Made by a program: the position numbers and the translations under genes. The notes beneath the pieces are model-generated. The model saw only the letters and a program-made list of their open reading frames with translations, searched no databases and had not been told where the DNA came from. 44,614 nucleotides of DNA from assembly GCA_036268995.1 (NCBI GenBank), contig DATATB010000196.1, positions 1-44,614 on the forward strand, given 5' to 3'. Origin of the DNA: DATATB01 sp036268995 (lineage in GTDB: Bacteria; Planctomycetota; Planctomycetia; Pirellulales; PNKZ01). Below, piece after piece: positions 26,767 through 39,680 of this stretch (positions within the stretch are counted from its first letter, which is position 1; each line of letters begins with the position of its first letter).

Positions 26767-27843
26767 CTACGCGGCGCCTTCTTCTCCCTGGTCCAGGCCG
26801 TAATCCTTCAGCTTTTTGTGCAGCGTGTTGCGGTTGATCCCCAGCTTGGCGGCCGCCTTGATCTGCACGTTGTCGCAGATGGCCAGCACCTGGGCGATCA
26901 GCTCGCGCTCGACGCGGTTGACGATCTTCGTGTGCAGGTTGTCTTCCTGCGGGCCAGCCGTGACGAGCCCCTGCTGCACCAGTTCGTACGTCAGTGTTTC
27001 CAGGTCGGGCTCGCGAAACCGCGAGCTGCGCGGCCGCTTCTGACTGGTGAGCGTCTCGGGCAGCAGTTCGAGCGTGAACTCGTCTCCCTCGGCCATTACC
27101 ACGGCGCGCTCGACGTAATTTTGCAGCTCGCGCACGTTGCCCGGCCAGTGGTAATCTTGCAGCGCTTCGAGCACGCGATGGTCGATATGGGCCACGTAGC
27201 GATCGTTCTTCTCGTTATAGAAATTGAGAAAGTGGCCGACCAGCTCGGGAATATCCTCGCGGCGTTCGCGCAGCGGCGGCAAGTGAATCGGCACGACGTT
27301 CAGCCGGTAGTACAAGTCTTCGCGAAAACGCTCGGCTTCTACCTCCTCGGCCAGGTCGCGATTGCTGGCGGCGATCACACGTGTATCGACCCGGATCGTC
27401 TGCGTATCGCCCACGCGCTCGAACTCGCGTTCTTGCAGCACGCGCAGCAGTTTGACTTGCAGCTTGGCCGTGGTGGAGTTGATCTCGTCGAGAAACACGG
27501 TGCCAGTATGGGCCGCCTCGAAACGGCCGGTGCGATTGTCGATGGCGCCGGTGAACGACCCGCGCACATGCCCGAACAACTCGCTCTCCAGCAGGCTTTC
27601 GCTCAGCGCCCCGCAGTTGACGCGGACAAACGGGCCGCTGCCGCGCGGGCTGAGCTGATGCACGGCCTTGGCGATCAGTTCCTTGCCGGTGCCGGTTTCT
27701 CCCAGCAGTAGAACCGAAGCGTTGCTCTTGGCCACCAACCGCGTGAGGTTGTAGACCTTCTGCATCGCCGGTCCCGACCCAATGATGCCGGTAATCGGCG
27801 GCCCGGAGACCGGCGGATTCGGATTACGCGGCGGAGGAGGCAC
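26767..27843 (-). CDS. Sigma-54 dependent transcriptional activator without receiver domain
   Basis: A 358-aa protein consisting of an AAA+ sigma-54 interaction domain and a Fis-type DNA-binding helix-turn-helix, without an N-terminal sensor domain. Walker A is GETGTGKE (48-55), the sigma-54 contact loop reads GSFTGA (95-100) in place of the usual GAFTGA, Walker B is GTVFLDEI (114-121), and the arginine finger segment REDLYYRLNV and WPGNVREL are present. The C-terminal AAAKLGINRNTLHKKLKDYG is the HTH. The GTG at 27843 is the likely start but has no strong ribosome-binding site. Without a regulatory domain it should be controlled by abundance or by a partner protein, as PspF is. Its targets are unknown; it faces the DUF1559 cluster but no -24/-12 promoter was recognised there. 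Confidence 0.9.
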   Translation of the reverse strand: MPPPPRNPNPPVSGPPITGIIGSGPAMQKVYNLTRLVAKSNASVLLLGETGTGKELIAKAVHQLSPRGSGPFVRVNCGALSESLLESELFGHVRGSFTGAIDNRTGRFEAAHTGTVFLDEINSTTAKLQVKLLRVLQEREFERVGDTQTIRVDTRVIAASNRDLAEEVEAERFREDLYYRLNVVPIHLPPLRERREDIPELVGHFLNFYNEKNDRYVAHIDHRVLEALQDYHWPGNVRELQNYVERAVVMAEGDEFTLELLPETLTSQKRPRSSRFREPDLETLTYELVQQGLVTAGPQEDNLHTKIVNRVERELIAQVLAICDNVQIKAAAKLGINRNTLHKKLKDYGLDQGEEGAA

Positions 27844-27902
27844 GGTGGGTTCCGGGGTTTACCAATACATTCCCAAGCATTTCACAATCGCCAACAATTT
27901 AG

Positions 27903-27920
27903 CCCGGGACTCGTCCCGGG
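27903..27920. repeat. Palindrome after the HEAT-repeat gene
   Basis: CCCGGGACTCGTCCCGGG is a perfect 8-bp stem starting 15 bp beyond the HEAT-repeat gene's stop codon. On the minus strand it is followed by CTAAATTGTT, so it could act as a weak terminator. Confidence 0.6.
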
Positions 27921-27934
27921 CATGTGTCCAATAC

Positions 27935-30457
27935 TTATCGCACAGGTCCGCGCGCCGCTTGCCGCGCCGCGTGTTCCTCCATCGAATCCAGAATCGCCGC
28001 CAGCACGGCCTGCGACTGTTGGTCGTGGTTTTCGCTGGCGTTGTAGCGGTCGTATTGCTTGATGATCTGGTTATGCGTCAACAAAATACCGTGGCGCATC
28101 ACGTTGGCGCCAAAGGCAGCCGCCGCCGCTTGCCTGGTGGCCAGTGCGCCGGCTGGGACGCTGGCCAGATCCACCAGCGCAAGCTGACAAGCCGGCGTCC
28201 CTAGCTCGGCCAGTAGTGGAATCGCGGCGTCGACCAGCGCCGGCACTCTCAAGCCAGCCACCAGCTCTGCTTCGAAATGCACCAGCGGATACAACTCGGC
28301 GCGGGCCGCCGCGCGGGCGCCGGCCAACCATTGCATCGCCTGCCGGCCGTGGGCCAGCCGCTCGCCGGCCGGCACTTGCTCCGGCGCCAATTGCCGCAAG
28401 GCCGCAACGGCCGCCTGCATGGCCCGGGCCTCCAGCGGACGCAGCACCGCCGCCGTGCGCGGCTCGCGGCGGGCGATAATGCCAGCCTCGTTCAATGCCA
28501 GAGCCTGGATTTTGACGCGCGCTTCGATCCTCGGGCTCAACGACGTTTCCAACGCCGTCCGCCGCTGTTCGAGGAACGGAAGCGTTCCATTGATGGCGCT
28601 GGCCGGGGGCGGATAGTTCTCCTGGCTGGCTTTTGCAATCAGCGATTCTCGGTCGGCAATCAGTTTTTCGGTGGTCTGCAAGTCGGCGCGGTTCAACTCT
28701 TCGTCGATGCCCGCCACGTTCCACCCCGCGGCCAGCAACCCGACGGGCACGCTGGCGGTACGGCAATCGTGCCGCAAGTCCTGCACGACTTTTCCCGACA
28801 GATCACCCGCCAACAGCATATCGACGAGCACGAGCTCCAAGTCGGGGGCGGCAATCGCCTGCCGCACCAGGTCGCGGTTGCTCGTGGCCACGCGCACGTC
28901 GTAGCCCAGCGGTTGCAGCAAGCCGGCAATCTGCTGCGCCGCCAGGATCCGCACGTCGCCGACAACAGCGGTCCGCGTGCCATTTGAACCCATGAAGAAC
29001 TTCAAGGCATCGGCCACCAGGCTCGAGCCGGGATAGGGATCGCGAGGATCGAGCGAAATGACTGCAGCCACCGCGGCAAATCGCAGCCGGCGATCGGGGT
29101 GCGCCGCCGCCCGGGCCAAAACGCCCGGCTTGCCGGCTTCGCCAGCCAGCAGCTCGACGCTGCCGCGCAAGCCGAGAATTTCGGCCGCCACCGCGGCCGG
29201 CCCCGGATGCCCATGCGCCATGGCAAACGCCAGCAAATCTTCCACTTCTTCCACGCCTTCGGCGGCAATCTGGTCCCAGACGCCGCCCGGCTGCCGATCG
29301 AGCTGAGCCAAACCGCCGGCGCGGGAGATCCCGGCTTCGAGCGATAGCGCATTCTGCAAACGCCGCAGTTCCGGTTCGTCGGGCAGGATGTCGCGGCCGG
29401 CAGCCGCCAAGCGGGCCGCCAGTTCACGCGTGGCCAGCCGCTGGGGCACTTGCGCAGCAACCGGAAGCTGCGATTTGGCGTCCCACGTCCAGAGCGTCGT
29501 CAGCCCGCCAGCACCCTGGGGCATCGATGGCGGCTGCTGATCGTACTGGAGAGCGGCCCGGTAAAGTTCAGCGGCCGCTTCCACCCGATCCGGCAGCGCG
29601 CCCGACGCGGCCAGTGCCTGCCGAGCCGCTTGCCGCACAATGGCCGCCGCGCGACGGCCCAGCGCCGGGGCCAGCAGCCATTGCCGGGCCGAGGACGTTT
29701 GGATATTGCCGAGAACTCCGGCCGCGCGTGCGGCCAGTTCGGTGCGGTCGCCCTCCAAGGCCGCGGCGAGCGCACCGATCGAAAGTTCACCGAGCGCCGC
29801 GAGCGCATCGCTGGCAGCCTGGCGATCGCCGCCATCGGCAGAGTCGGCCAGCAGCTTGACCAATGTGGCCACGGCCGCGTCGCCCCCACGCTGCAATTCG
29901 GTGATCGCCGCCGCCCGATCGCTCGCGGACGGCGTTTTCAACCGCTCGACCAAAGCCGCAATGTGGGCCGGGTCGCGGGCCTGCTTATTGGCCGCCGCCA
30001 GCACGCGGTCGGCGAATTGCTTGCCCAAGGGTTGCAGATCGGCCGGCAGCGAAAACTTCAAGAACATGCCCGAGCCGTATTGCCGGTCCAATTCGGTAAG
30101 TTGGTCGTCGTCGAGCGCCATGTCTGAGAGCTTGCGCAGTAGGCCTTCGCCAGCCTTGGCCTGGTTAAGATCGATAAGCAGGCTCAGGACACGGACGATA
30201 TCGGCGGGTGTGGTGGGATTGGTGGCCAGCAGGTCACGGGCAAACGGATCGGTAACGACAGGGGCCGGTTTGGGCGGTGTGGCCGGCGGCTGGGCTTGCG
30301 CCGCCAGCGCCCAGCAGGCACACACGCCGATCAGGATCGACCGAAAAATGGCTTTTCCGCAACCCCTCTCCCGTTGCGCGAGAGGGCAGGGTGAGGGGGC
30401 CGGAAACGCGGAAGCAATTTTTCGGTCGATCCTGGGCAAGACGACTGGCTTGCTCAT
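27935..30457 (-). CDS. Exported HEAT-repeat protein with receiver-like domain
   Basis: An 840-aa protein. A signal peptide (AIFRSILIGVCACWALAAQAQ, about 36-56) is preceded by about 35 residues encoded by an inserted palindromic repeat. Two alanine/leucine-rich HEAT-like regions follow (about 160-300, for example AAITELQRGGDAAVATLVKL; and 400-480, for example AHPDRRLRFAAVAAVISL). Residues about 494-590 resemble a CheY receiver fold: a first strand TAVVGDVRILA, YDVRVATSNRDLVRQA, an aspartate after a hydrophobic strand (ELVLVDMLLAG) and a later VPVGLLAAG. The C-terminal part is helical with more repeats. HEAT-repeat proteins are protein-binding scaffolds; a receiver-like fold outside the cytoplasm would be unusual and is probably a non-phosphorylated relative. 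It is 62 bp downstream of nothing recognisable and 34 bp from the argH stop codon. Confidence 0.72.
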   Translation of the reverse strand: MSKPVVLPRIDRKIASAFPAPSPCPLAQRERGCGKAIFRSILIGVCACWALAAQAQPPATPPKPAPVVTDPFARDLLATNPTTPADIVRVLSLLIDLNQAKAGEGLLRKLSDMALDDDQLTELDRQYGSGMFLKFSLPADLQPLGKQFADRVLAAANKQARDPAHIAALVERLKTPSASDRAAAITELQRGGDAAVATLVKLLADSADGGDRQAASDALAALGELSIGALAAALEGDRTELAARAAGVLGNIQTSSARQWLLAPALGRRAAAIVRQAARQALAASGALPDRVEAAAELYRAALQYDQQPPSMPQGAGGLTTLWTWDAKSQLPVAAQVPQRLATRELAARLAAAGRDILPDEPELRRLQNALSLEAGISRAGGLAQLDRQPGGVWDQIAAEGVEEVEDLLAFAMAHGHPGPAAVAAEILGLRGSVELLAGEAGKPGVLARAAAHPDRRLRFAAVAAVISLDPRDPYPGSSLVADALKFFMGSNGTRTAVVGDVRILAAQQIAGLLQPLGYDVRVATSNRDLVRQAIAAPDLELVLVDMLLAGDLSGKVVQDLRHDCRTASVPVGLLAAGWNVAGIDEELNRADLQTTEKLIADRESLIAKASQENYPPPASAINGTLPFLEQRRTALETSLSPRIEARVKIQALALNEAGIIARREPRTAAVLRPLEARAMQAAVAALRQLAPEQVPAGERLAHGRQAMQWLAGARAAARAELYPLVHFEAELVAGLRVPALVDAAIPLLAELGTPACQLALVDLASVPAGALATRQAAAAAFGANVMRHGILLTHNQIIKQYDRYNASENHDQQSQAVLAAILDSMEEHAARQAARGPVR
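30333..30433. repeat. Palindromic element inside the HEAT-repeat gene's 5' end
   Basis: Terminal inverted arms beginning AGGATCGACCGAAAAAT (30333-30360 and 30408-30433) enclose a central hairpin CCCTCTCC.../...GAGAGGG (30364-30386) with a GGGTGAGGG tail. It is read through in frame by the HEAT-repeat gene and looks like a miniature inverted-repeat element. Confidence 0.8.
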
Positions 30458-30491
30458 GTTTCACCCGCGCTGCATGGATCAATGGACGGAG

Positions 30492-31871
<1,380 letters not shown>

Positions 31872-32276
31872 GCGAACGTTCCTCTGCGGCAAGGCGTAAG
31901 GAGGCAAGAGCGAAGGGCGGGATAAAAATGGAGCCAGTCCACTTTAGTTAGGGGCGATTTTCCTGTCAACGACGGTCGAGGCACGTCTGCCCAACCAATG
32001 GGCATTCGCCCCGCGACCTACCGCAGAAGCGAAACTATTGACATGTCAAGTGGTTGTGTTTCGCGCTCGATAGAGCGATAAAGGATTCTGCGAGTGATTC
32101 AAGCACAAGAACCGGCCCCGGTTTGTGGTCGGCCAAACCCTGGATGAGCGGCCGGCGGGTGCCGGTCTATTAGGCCCAGCCCCGAAAGGGGCGAGTGTCG
32201 TTAGCCAAGGGCGCAAGCCCTTGGAAGAAGGGGAGATGAAGCGAACGAAGCCCTGGAAGGGCGACACACTCCGCGC
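31872..32276. other. Intergenic region between argH and transposase
   Basis: About 405 bp. The part next to argH should hold its promoter. From 32179 on it is the left end of the RAYT element. No gene is seen. Confidence 0.6.
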
Positions 32277-32825
32277 TCAATCCAACACGTATCGCTCGTC
32301 AAAAGCGACTTCATGCCGGCGCAGCAGCGCCAGGAATTCCTCCTGAAACGTCCGCACGCGATAGTGCTCTTTCTGGCTGGCCAGGTATCGCCGAACGGAA
32401 TCCAAGGCCGAGTAGCTCACCGTAAACGCACCGTATCCAGACTGCCAAGCGAACTGGGCCTGGTTCGGGATTTCGTCGTGAACCCATTTGGACGAATTCG
32501 CCTTGGTGTCTCGTAAGCTGTCGGCGATCGCCACGGACTTGCTGATCGCGGCCAGGAGATGAATGTGGTCGGGCGTGCCACCCGCCGCCAGCAGCGCGCC
32601 GCCCTGTTGGCGAATAATCCCGCTGATGTAGTCGAATAGGCCCTGTCGCCACGCCTCGTCGATGAACGGCTGGCGTTGCTTGGTGCTAAAGACGAGATGA
32701 TAATTCAGGCAGGTAAACGACGACATGCTTTCCTCTGCCGCCCTTGCAGGGCTGCGCTCGTTTTCCGAAATGCCCTATCCACGGGGGCTGACGCCCGTGG
32801 CTAACGACACGCGCCCCTTCGGGGC
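32179..32825 (-). mobile_element. IS200-like / RAYT element with inverted three-hairpin ends
   Basis: The left end (32179-32262) and right end (32740-32825) are imperfect inverted repeats about 85 bp long. Each consists, from the outside in, of a GCCCC...GGGGC hairpin, four bases, the box CTAACGAC (or its complement GTCGTTAG), a 20-22 nt hairpin (CCAAGGGC..., CCACGGGG...), a 25-26 nt spacer, and a small GCCCT...AGGGC hairpin. Between them lies only the transposase gene. No target-site duplication is expected for this class. The order and the CTAACGAC box recur in the solo repeat at 23529-23613. Confidence 0.85.
32277..32726 (-). CDS. IS200/IS605-type transposase (REP-associated tyrosine transposase-like)
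   Basis: A 149-aa single-domain HUH/Y1 transposase. The HUH motif is PDHIHLL (H54, H56), the probable catalytic tyrosine is Y114 in VRRYLASQKEH, and GYGAFTVSYSALDSV precedes it as in IS200 TnpA. All catalytic residues are present and the frame is intact, so it may be active. Enzymes of this class nick and join single-stranded DNA at hairpins; the RAYT subgroup is linked to spread of REP palindromes. Its position between inverted hairpin arrays supports that subgroup. The ATG at 32726 has a GAGGAAAG-like sequence a few bases upstream. No accessory TnpB gene is present. Confidence 0.92.
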   Translation of the reverse strand: MSSFTCLNYHLVFSTKQRQPFIDEAWRQGLFDYISGIIRQQGGALLAAGGTPDHIHLLAAISKSVAIADSLRDTKANSSKWVHDEIPNQAQFAWQSGYGAFTVSYSALDSVRRYLASQKEHYRVRTFQEEFLALLRRHEVAFDERYVLD

Positions 32826-33135
32826 AACGAACAGCGACGTGTTGCATGGCGATACCGTTTTTTATATCCCTTACGTCTCCATCGCGACGGCCACGGACGA
32901 GGTTCCATTCACGGGCGAAAGTCGAGCGGCGCTTATTGTAGAGTGCCCTTCCGGCGGGTGGAAATCGGCCCCGCCGCGCCAGTAAACTTGCCGAAGCCTT
33001 GCGCCTGGCCCCTTGAACGCGCTGCGCTCGGCGTGTTAATTTTGAGAGATTTTAGATTTGGCAACTGGGCGCTTCTCTGCGCCCGTGGCCAACCACTGGC
33101 AAATCCCGATCGCCTTAGCCAAGGAAACAAGCCCC
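32727..33135. other. Region between transposase and carB
   Basis: About 410 bp. The first 100 bp are the right end of the RAYT element. The remainder probably holds the carB promoter; no clear -35/-10, attenuator or regulatory hairpin was found. AAGGAA about 11 bases before 33136 serves as ribosome-binding site. Confidence 0.5.
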
Positions 33136-36429
<3,294 letters not shown>

Positions 36430-36465
36430 CGAGCGGCGTCGTAATGCCGGTAGCGGCCCGCGCGA

Positions 36466-37441
36466 TTACTTCTTTTGCCACCGATCGCCGGCTTCGAGTA
36501 GCTTGCTGGGGCCGTCACCGTCGAGCCAGCTTTTGGCTTCCGGGTTGTTGTTCAGATACGCGTCCCAGAACGCGGTCGTTAATGCCAAAATCGCGCGGTG
36601 ATGGTTCGGGTTCCGCGCCTCGACGTCGCCGGGCAACGGCCGATCGCTGAATGCCGAATGCTCGGCCCGATCGAGCACCAGCTCGTACTTGCCGCCAGGC
36701 GGCAACGCCGGAAACACGGCCAGACGCGACTCCACCGTGGCTTTGCCAATCGGCGCCTCGTCACGGGTTCCCGTCAGCAACATCCACGGAATGGCCACGG
36801 AGCCAAACGCCTGCTTGGCATCGCCCTGGCGCGGTGCATTCGGGCTCATGGCCACCGCGGCCTTGATGCGTTTGTCGGTGAACCGGCCGCCGATCGGAAA
36901 CGTTTGCCCACTGACCGCCTGCGTAGTGACGGCCCCGAAAGAATGCCCGGACATCCCGACGCGGCTCAAGTCCAAGCGGCCGGCCAGCTCGTGTCCCGTG
37001 GTCTTATTCCATCGCTCGAGCTGATCCAGCACCGCCGGCACGTCCTTGGCGCGTAAGAGAAAATTATCCAGCCCGGCGGGCCTTTTGCATGGCGGCCATG
37101 CGCTTGAGCGGGGGCAGATTCTTCCACACGCTGTCGTCGCTGCCGGCATGCTGCATGTAGACCACCACATACCCACGGGCCGCCCAATGCTCGCCCAGAT
37201 AGGCGCTCCCCGCGCGCGAGCCGCCCAGCCCATGACTGAACAGCACGACCGCGGCCGGGCTCGTGCCCTCGGGCAAATAAATTCGCAGCGGAATCTCGCG
37301 CGAGCGGGCCTCGTCTTTCACGGTCAGATCATGGAACTTCGGCTTCGACATCCCCACGCGCAACGGGTCGTAGTCCGCCCGAGCTTCCGCCGTCAGCGCT
37401 GCGGTCATCATCAAAACGGCGCTCGCAAGGACCACTCTCAT
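36466..37441 (-). pseudogene. Alpha/beta hydrolase, interrupted by a frameshift
   Basis: Two overlapping frames on the minus strand together make one secreted alpha/beta hydrolase of about 325 aa, similar to planctomycete dienelactone-hydrolase or acetylhydrolase-like proteins. The first part starts at ATG 37441 (GAGG upstream) with a signal peptide and LRIYLPEG...VLFSHGLGGSR, and breaks at a stop near 37064 after MAAMQKARRAG. The second part resumes as LDNFLLRAKDVPAVLDQLERW and holds the nucleophile elbow GMSGHSFGAV and a late DRAEHSAFSD histidine. Removing one base from the GGG run (plus strand 37072-37074) restores a single frame. It may be a true inactivating indel or a sequencing error. 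As it stands no full-length protein is made. Confidence 0.82.
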
Positions 37442-37685
37442 GAATCGTATTCCTCATGCCAGGACGCAACGCCAACTCGAGCCAATGTACTCTGCGGCGA
37501 CGACTGCGTGGAGACCCTATGAAATTCGCGCAACATGGCCAAGTGCTCATAGACCTCGGCCGTCAACGGCACGAAGAACAACCCTTCTCCCCCTGGGAGA
37601 AGGTGGCGGCGCAGCCGACGGATGAGGGTCCCTCCGGGGCGGTTGATGACTCGCGACCGCACTCCCGCTGTATGCCGGCACTCCG
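37442..37685. repeat. Intergenic stretch with GGGAGAAGG-type repeat
   Basis: A hairpin CCTTCTCCC...GGGAGAAGG (37583-37603) followed by GATGAGGGTCCCTCCGGGG resembles the widespread GGGAGAGGG/GATGAGGG intergenic repeat. A related version forms the core of the element at 30333-30433. No gene is supported. Confidence 0.55.
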
Positions 37686-39449
37686 TCAGCTCGGATCTTC
37701 CATCTCCCCAATCGGAAAACCGCTAAACAGCACGCACCAGTTCCATAACGGGTAGCGCTGCCCGGCGCGTGTGCCGTACGACTTGTCCGCGAATGGATAG
37801 ATGGCCTCTTCCGGGTCCGAGTCCCGTAGATTGCCATAAGCAAACATGCGCAGGGCTGTCAGCGTTTGGCCAACCGCCAAGGGCAGATCGCCGCGGCGCT
37901 CAGCGTTCTCGAAGCGCAGCACGCTTGAGCCGTGCACTCGCTGTACCGAGCGGATGACCATCTGGGCATAGTTGTTGCCGCTCACGGTTTGCGCGTTGAA
38001 TGCGCCTTCTGCGGTCAGCGATTTCACCCACGCCGGCAGGTCTCCATCAATGACGAGTTCGGTCGTCGGCCGGCCTTCGCTTTCAGGCCCGTTGCGTATG
38101 CCGGCAATCACGCCCAACTTGCCGGCATACGACTGTCCGTAGCTGAGGGTGTACTGCATGCCGCTCGGCAGAGCCGATGCCAGCTGGAGGCGAACGCGCG
38201 TCGGCGATTCCACTTCCACAGTCTTAAGCGTTGGTCGAGTGCCCGCGGCGCCGCGCAGCTGAAATCCGCACAGCGAGCCAAAGCCCCCCTCGGTCTCGCT
38301 CTGCTCGCGCGGGAAAAAACGTTCGTCGATCACCAGCGGCGGCCGCGGAACGGCAAACTCCACCAGCACGCTGGTGCGTGCGTTGTCGATCCAAGCCCTG
38401 CGCGGCCGTAGCGGCTGCCAGTCCTCACCATCGGCCAGCACGCGGCGCACGACCTTGGCCACCTGTTCGCCATACCACCGCTCGCCATCCGCCGCGAGAT
38501 GGATTGCCGCGCCGTGCTTCCCCGCCCTCCGGCTATTGACGGCGCTGGGCACCATATAGTGCGGCCCCACCATGTAAATCTGCGGATCGCGATCGGCCGC
38601 CATGAGTTGGGCCTCGCCGGCAGCAGCCAGCGTCTGGTAGGTGAACATGGGAATTTCGCCGCTCTGGCCGGTGATTGCCCGCAGGTCATCGGACCATTGT
38701 TTGCGATAGGCAATCAGCCGGTCGCGATACCACTGTTGCCCGACCGGATATGGCAATTCCGGCTGCCAGCGGCTCGGCGCGATCCCGCCCTGCAGTCCGC
38801 CATTAGCCTCGCCCTGCATCCAGACCGTAGCGGCAATGGCAAACTCTTTGCCCAAAGCCCTGGCCTGCTTTTTCGCTCGTCGCGCGTCGTCCAGGCTGGT
38901 CTTGTAAAACCCGCCTTTACCGAATTTGTACTTCGGCGTGCGCGGATCGCGCGATTCATCCGCGATCGACAGCTCCTCGATCATCCGCCCACCCTGCCCG
39001 GCATACGCCACCAGAAAGTGCGGCGCCGCATTCTTCGCCCGGGCATGATCCCCCATCATCAACGAAGCCTTCAGATGATCTGCCAATCCATTGGCCATCG
39101 TTTCGCCCAGCCCGCCAAAGACCGCGGCCGCCAGCGGCACGAACTCAAACTGGCCTTCCTCCCGCTTTTCCGGCTCCGCGTCAAGATCGCCAGCAATCCA
39201 AGTCCGCACCCCGCGCTTAAACGCAAAATTTCCCCAGCCCGAATCGCTCGGCGTCACCAACGGCAACGCCTCCGCCCCCTCGCACAGCGACTGCCCCATC
39301 AGCCACAAGCCCACAACCGGCGCTTTGAGCACTGCCGCATCGCGATCATCCGGCCCCACCGATTTCTTCGTGCCCGGCTGCTCCGCAAAACAAGGAACCG
39401 CGAGCAAACCAATCGCGGCGATCAGCCGTAGCAACCGTTTCATAGTCAT
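37686..39449 (-). CDS. Secreted SGNH / sialate O-acetylesterase-like protein
   Basis: A 587-aa exported protein. A signal peptide (KRLLRLIAAIGLLAVPCFA) precedes an esterase domain of the sialate O-acetylesterase (SASA, formerly DUF303) type: block I GLWLMGQSLCEGAE holds the serine in GQSL, the oxyanion glycine is in AYAGQGG, the block VWMQGEAN carries the Q-G-E signature, and IHLAADGERWYGEQVA supplies the histidine. A C-terminal beta-rich region of about 220 residues follows (for example VESPTRVRLQLASALPSG), probably a carbohydrate-binding or structural module. It should remove O-acetyl groups from a glycan; the target is not known. Two possible starts (ATG 39449 or 39443) differ by two residues; neither has a strong ribosome-binding site. 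Confidence 0.85.
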   Translation of the reverse strand: MTMKRLLRLIAAIGLLAVPCFAEQPGTKKSVGPDDRDAAVLKAPVVGLWLMGQSLCEGAEALPLVTPSDSGWGNFAFKRGVRTWIAGDLDAEPEKREEGQFEFVPLAAAVFGGLGETMANGLADHLKASLMMGDHARAKNAAPHFLVAYAGQGGRMIEELSIADESRDPRTPKYKFGKGGFYKTSLDDARRAKKQARALGKEFAIAATVWMQGEANGGLQGGIAPSRWQPELPYPVGQQWYRDRLIAYRKQWSDDLRAITGQSGEIPMFTYQTLAAAGEAQLMAADRDPQIYMVGPHYMVPSAVNSRRAGKHGAAIHLAADGERWYGEQVAKVVRRVLADGEDWQPLRPRRAWIDNARTSVLVEFAVPRPPLVIDERFFPREQSETEGGFGSLCGFQLRGAAGTRPTLKTVEVESPTRVRLQLASALPSGMQYTLSYGQSYAGKLGVIAGIRNGPESEGRPTTELVIDGDLPAWVKSLTAEGAFNAQTVSGNNYAQMVIRSVQRVHGSSVLRFENAERRGDLPLAVGQTLTALRMFAYGNLRDSDPEEAIYPFADKSYGTRAGQRYPLWNWCVLFSGFPIGEMEDPS

Positions 39450-39680
39450 TTTCGTCGGGCGGACCTTTGGATCACCCGCTATTGGCGATCGCGGGTGGAG
39501 ACGCGCGCTTCCCGCGGAAGATCGAACACAGCCGTGCGCGTACGATGGGTGTCACGTCGTTCGACGCCCAACTGCCTCCGTCGATGTGACCGACACGCGC
39601 AATTCCGAAGCGCAGCTCCTGAATCTGGCTGTCAGTCGTTCATGCCACGGAGGACCGAAGAGGCGGCCCCAAACATCGGT

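Noticed and set aside
37438..37662. Minus-strand frame of about 74 codons after the hydrolase
   Set aside because: It runs through the GGGAGAAGG/GATGAGGG repeat and lacks a ribosome-binding site or recognisable family; better explained as repeat sequence.
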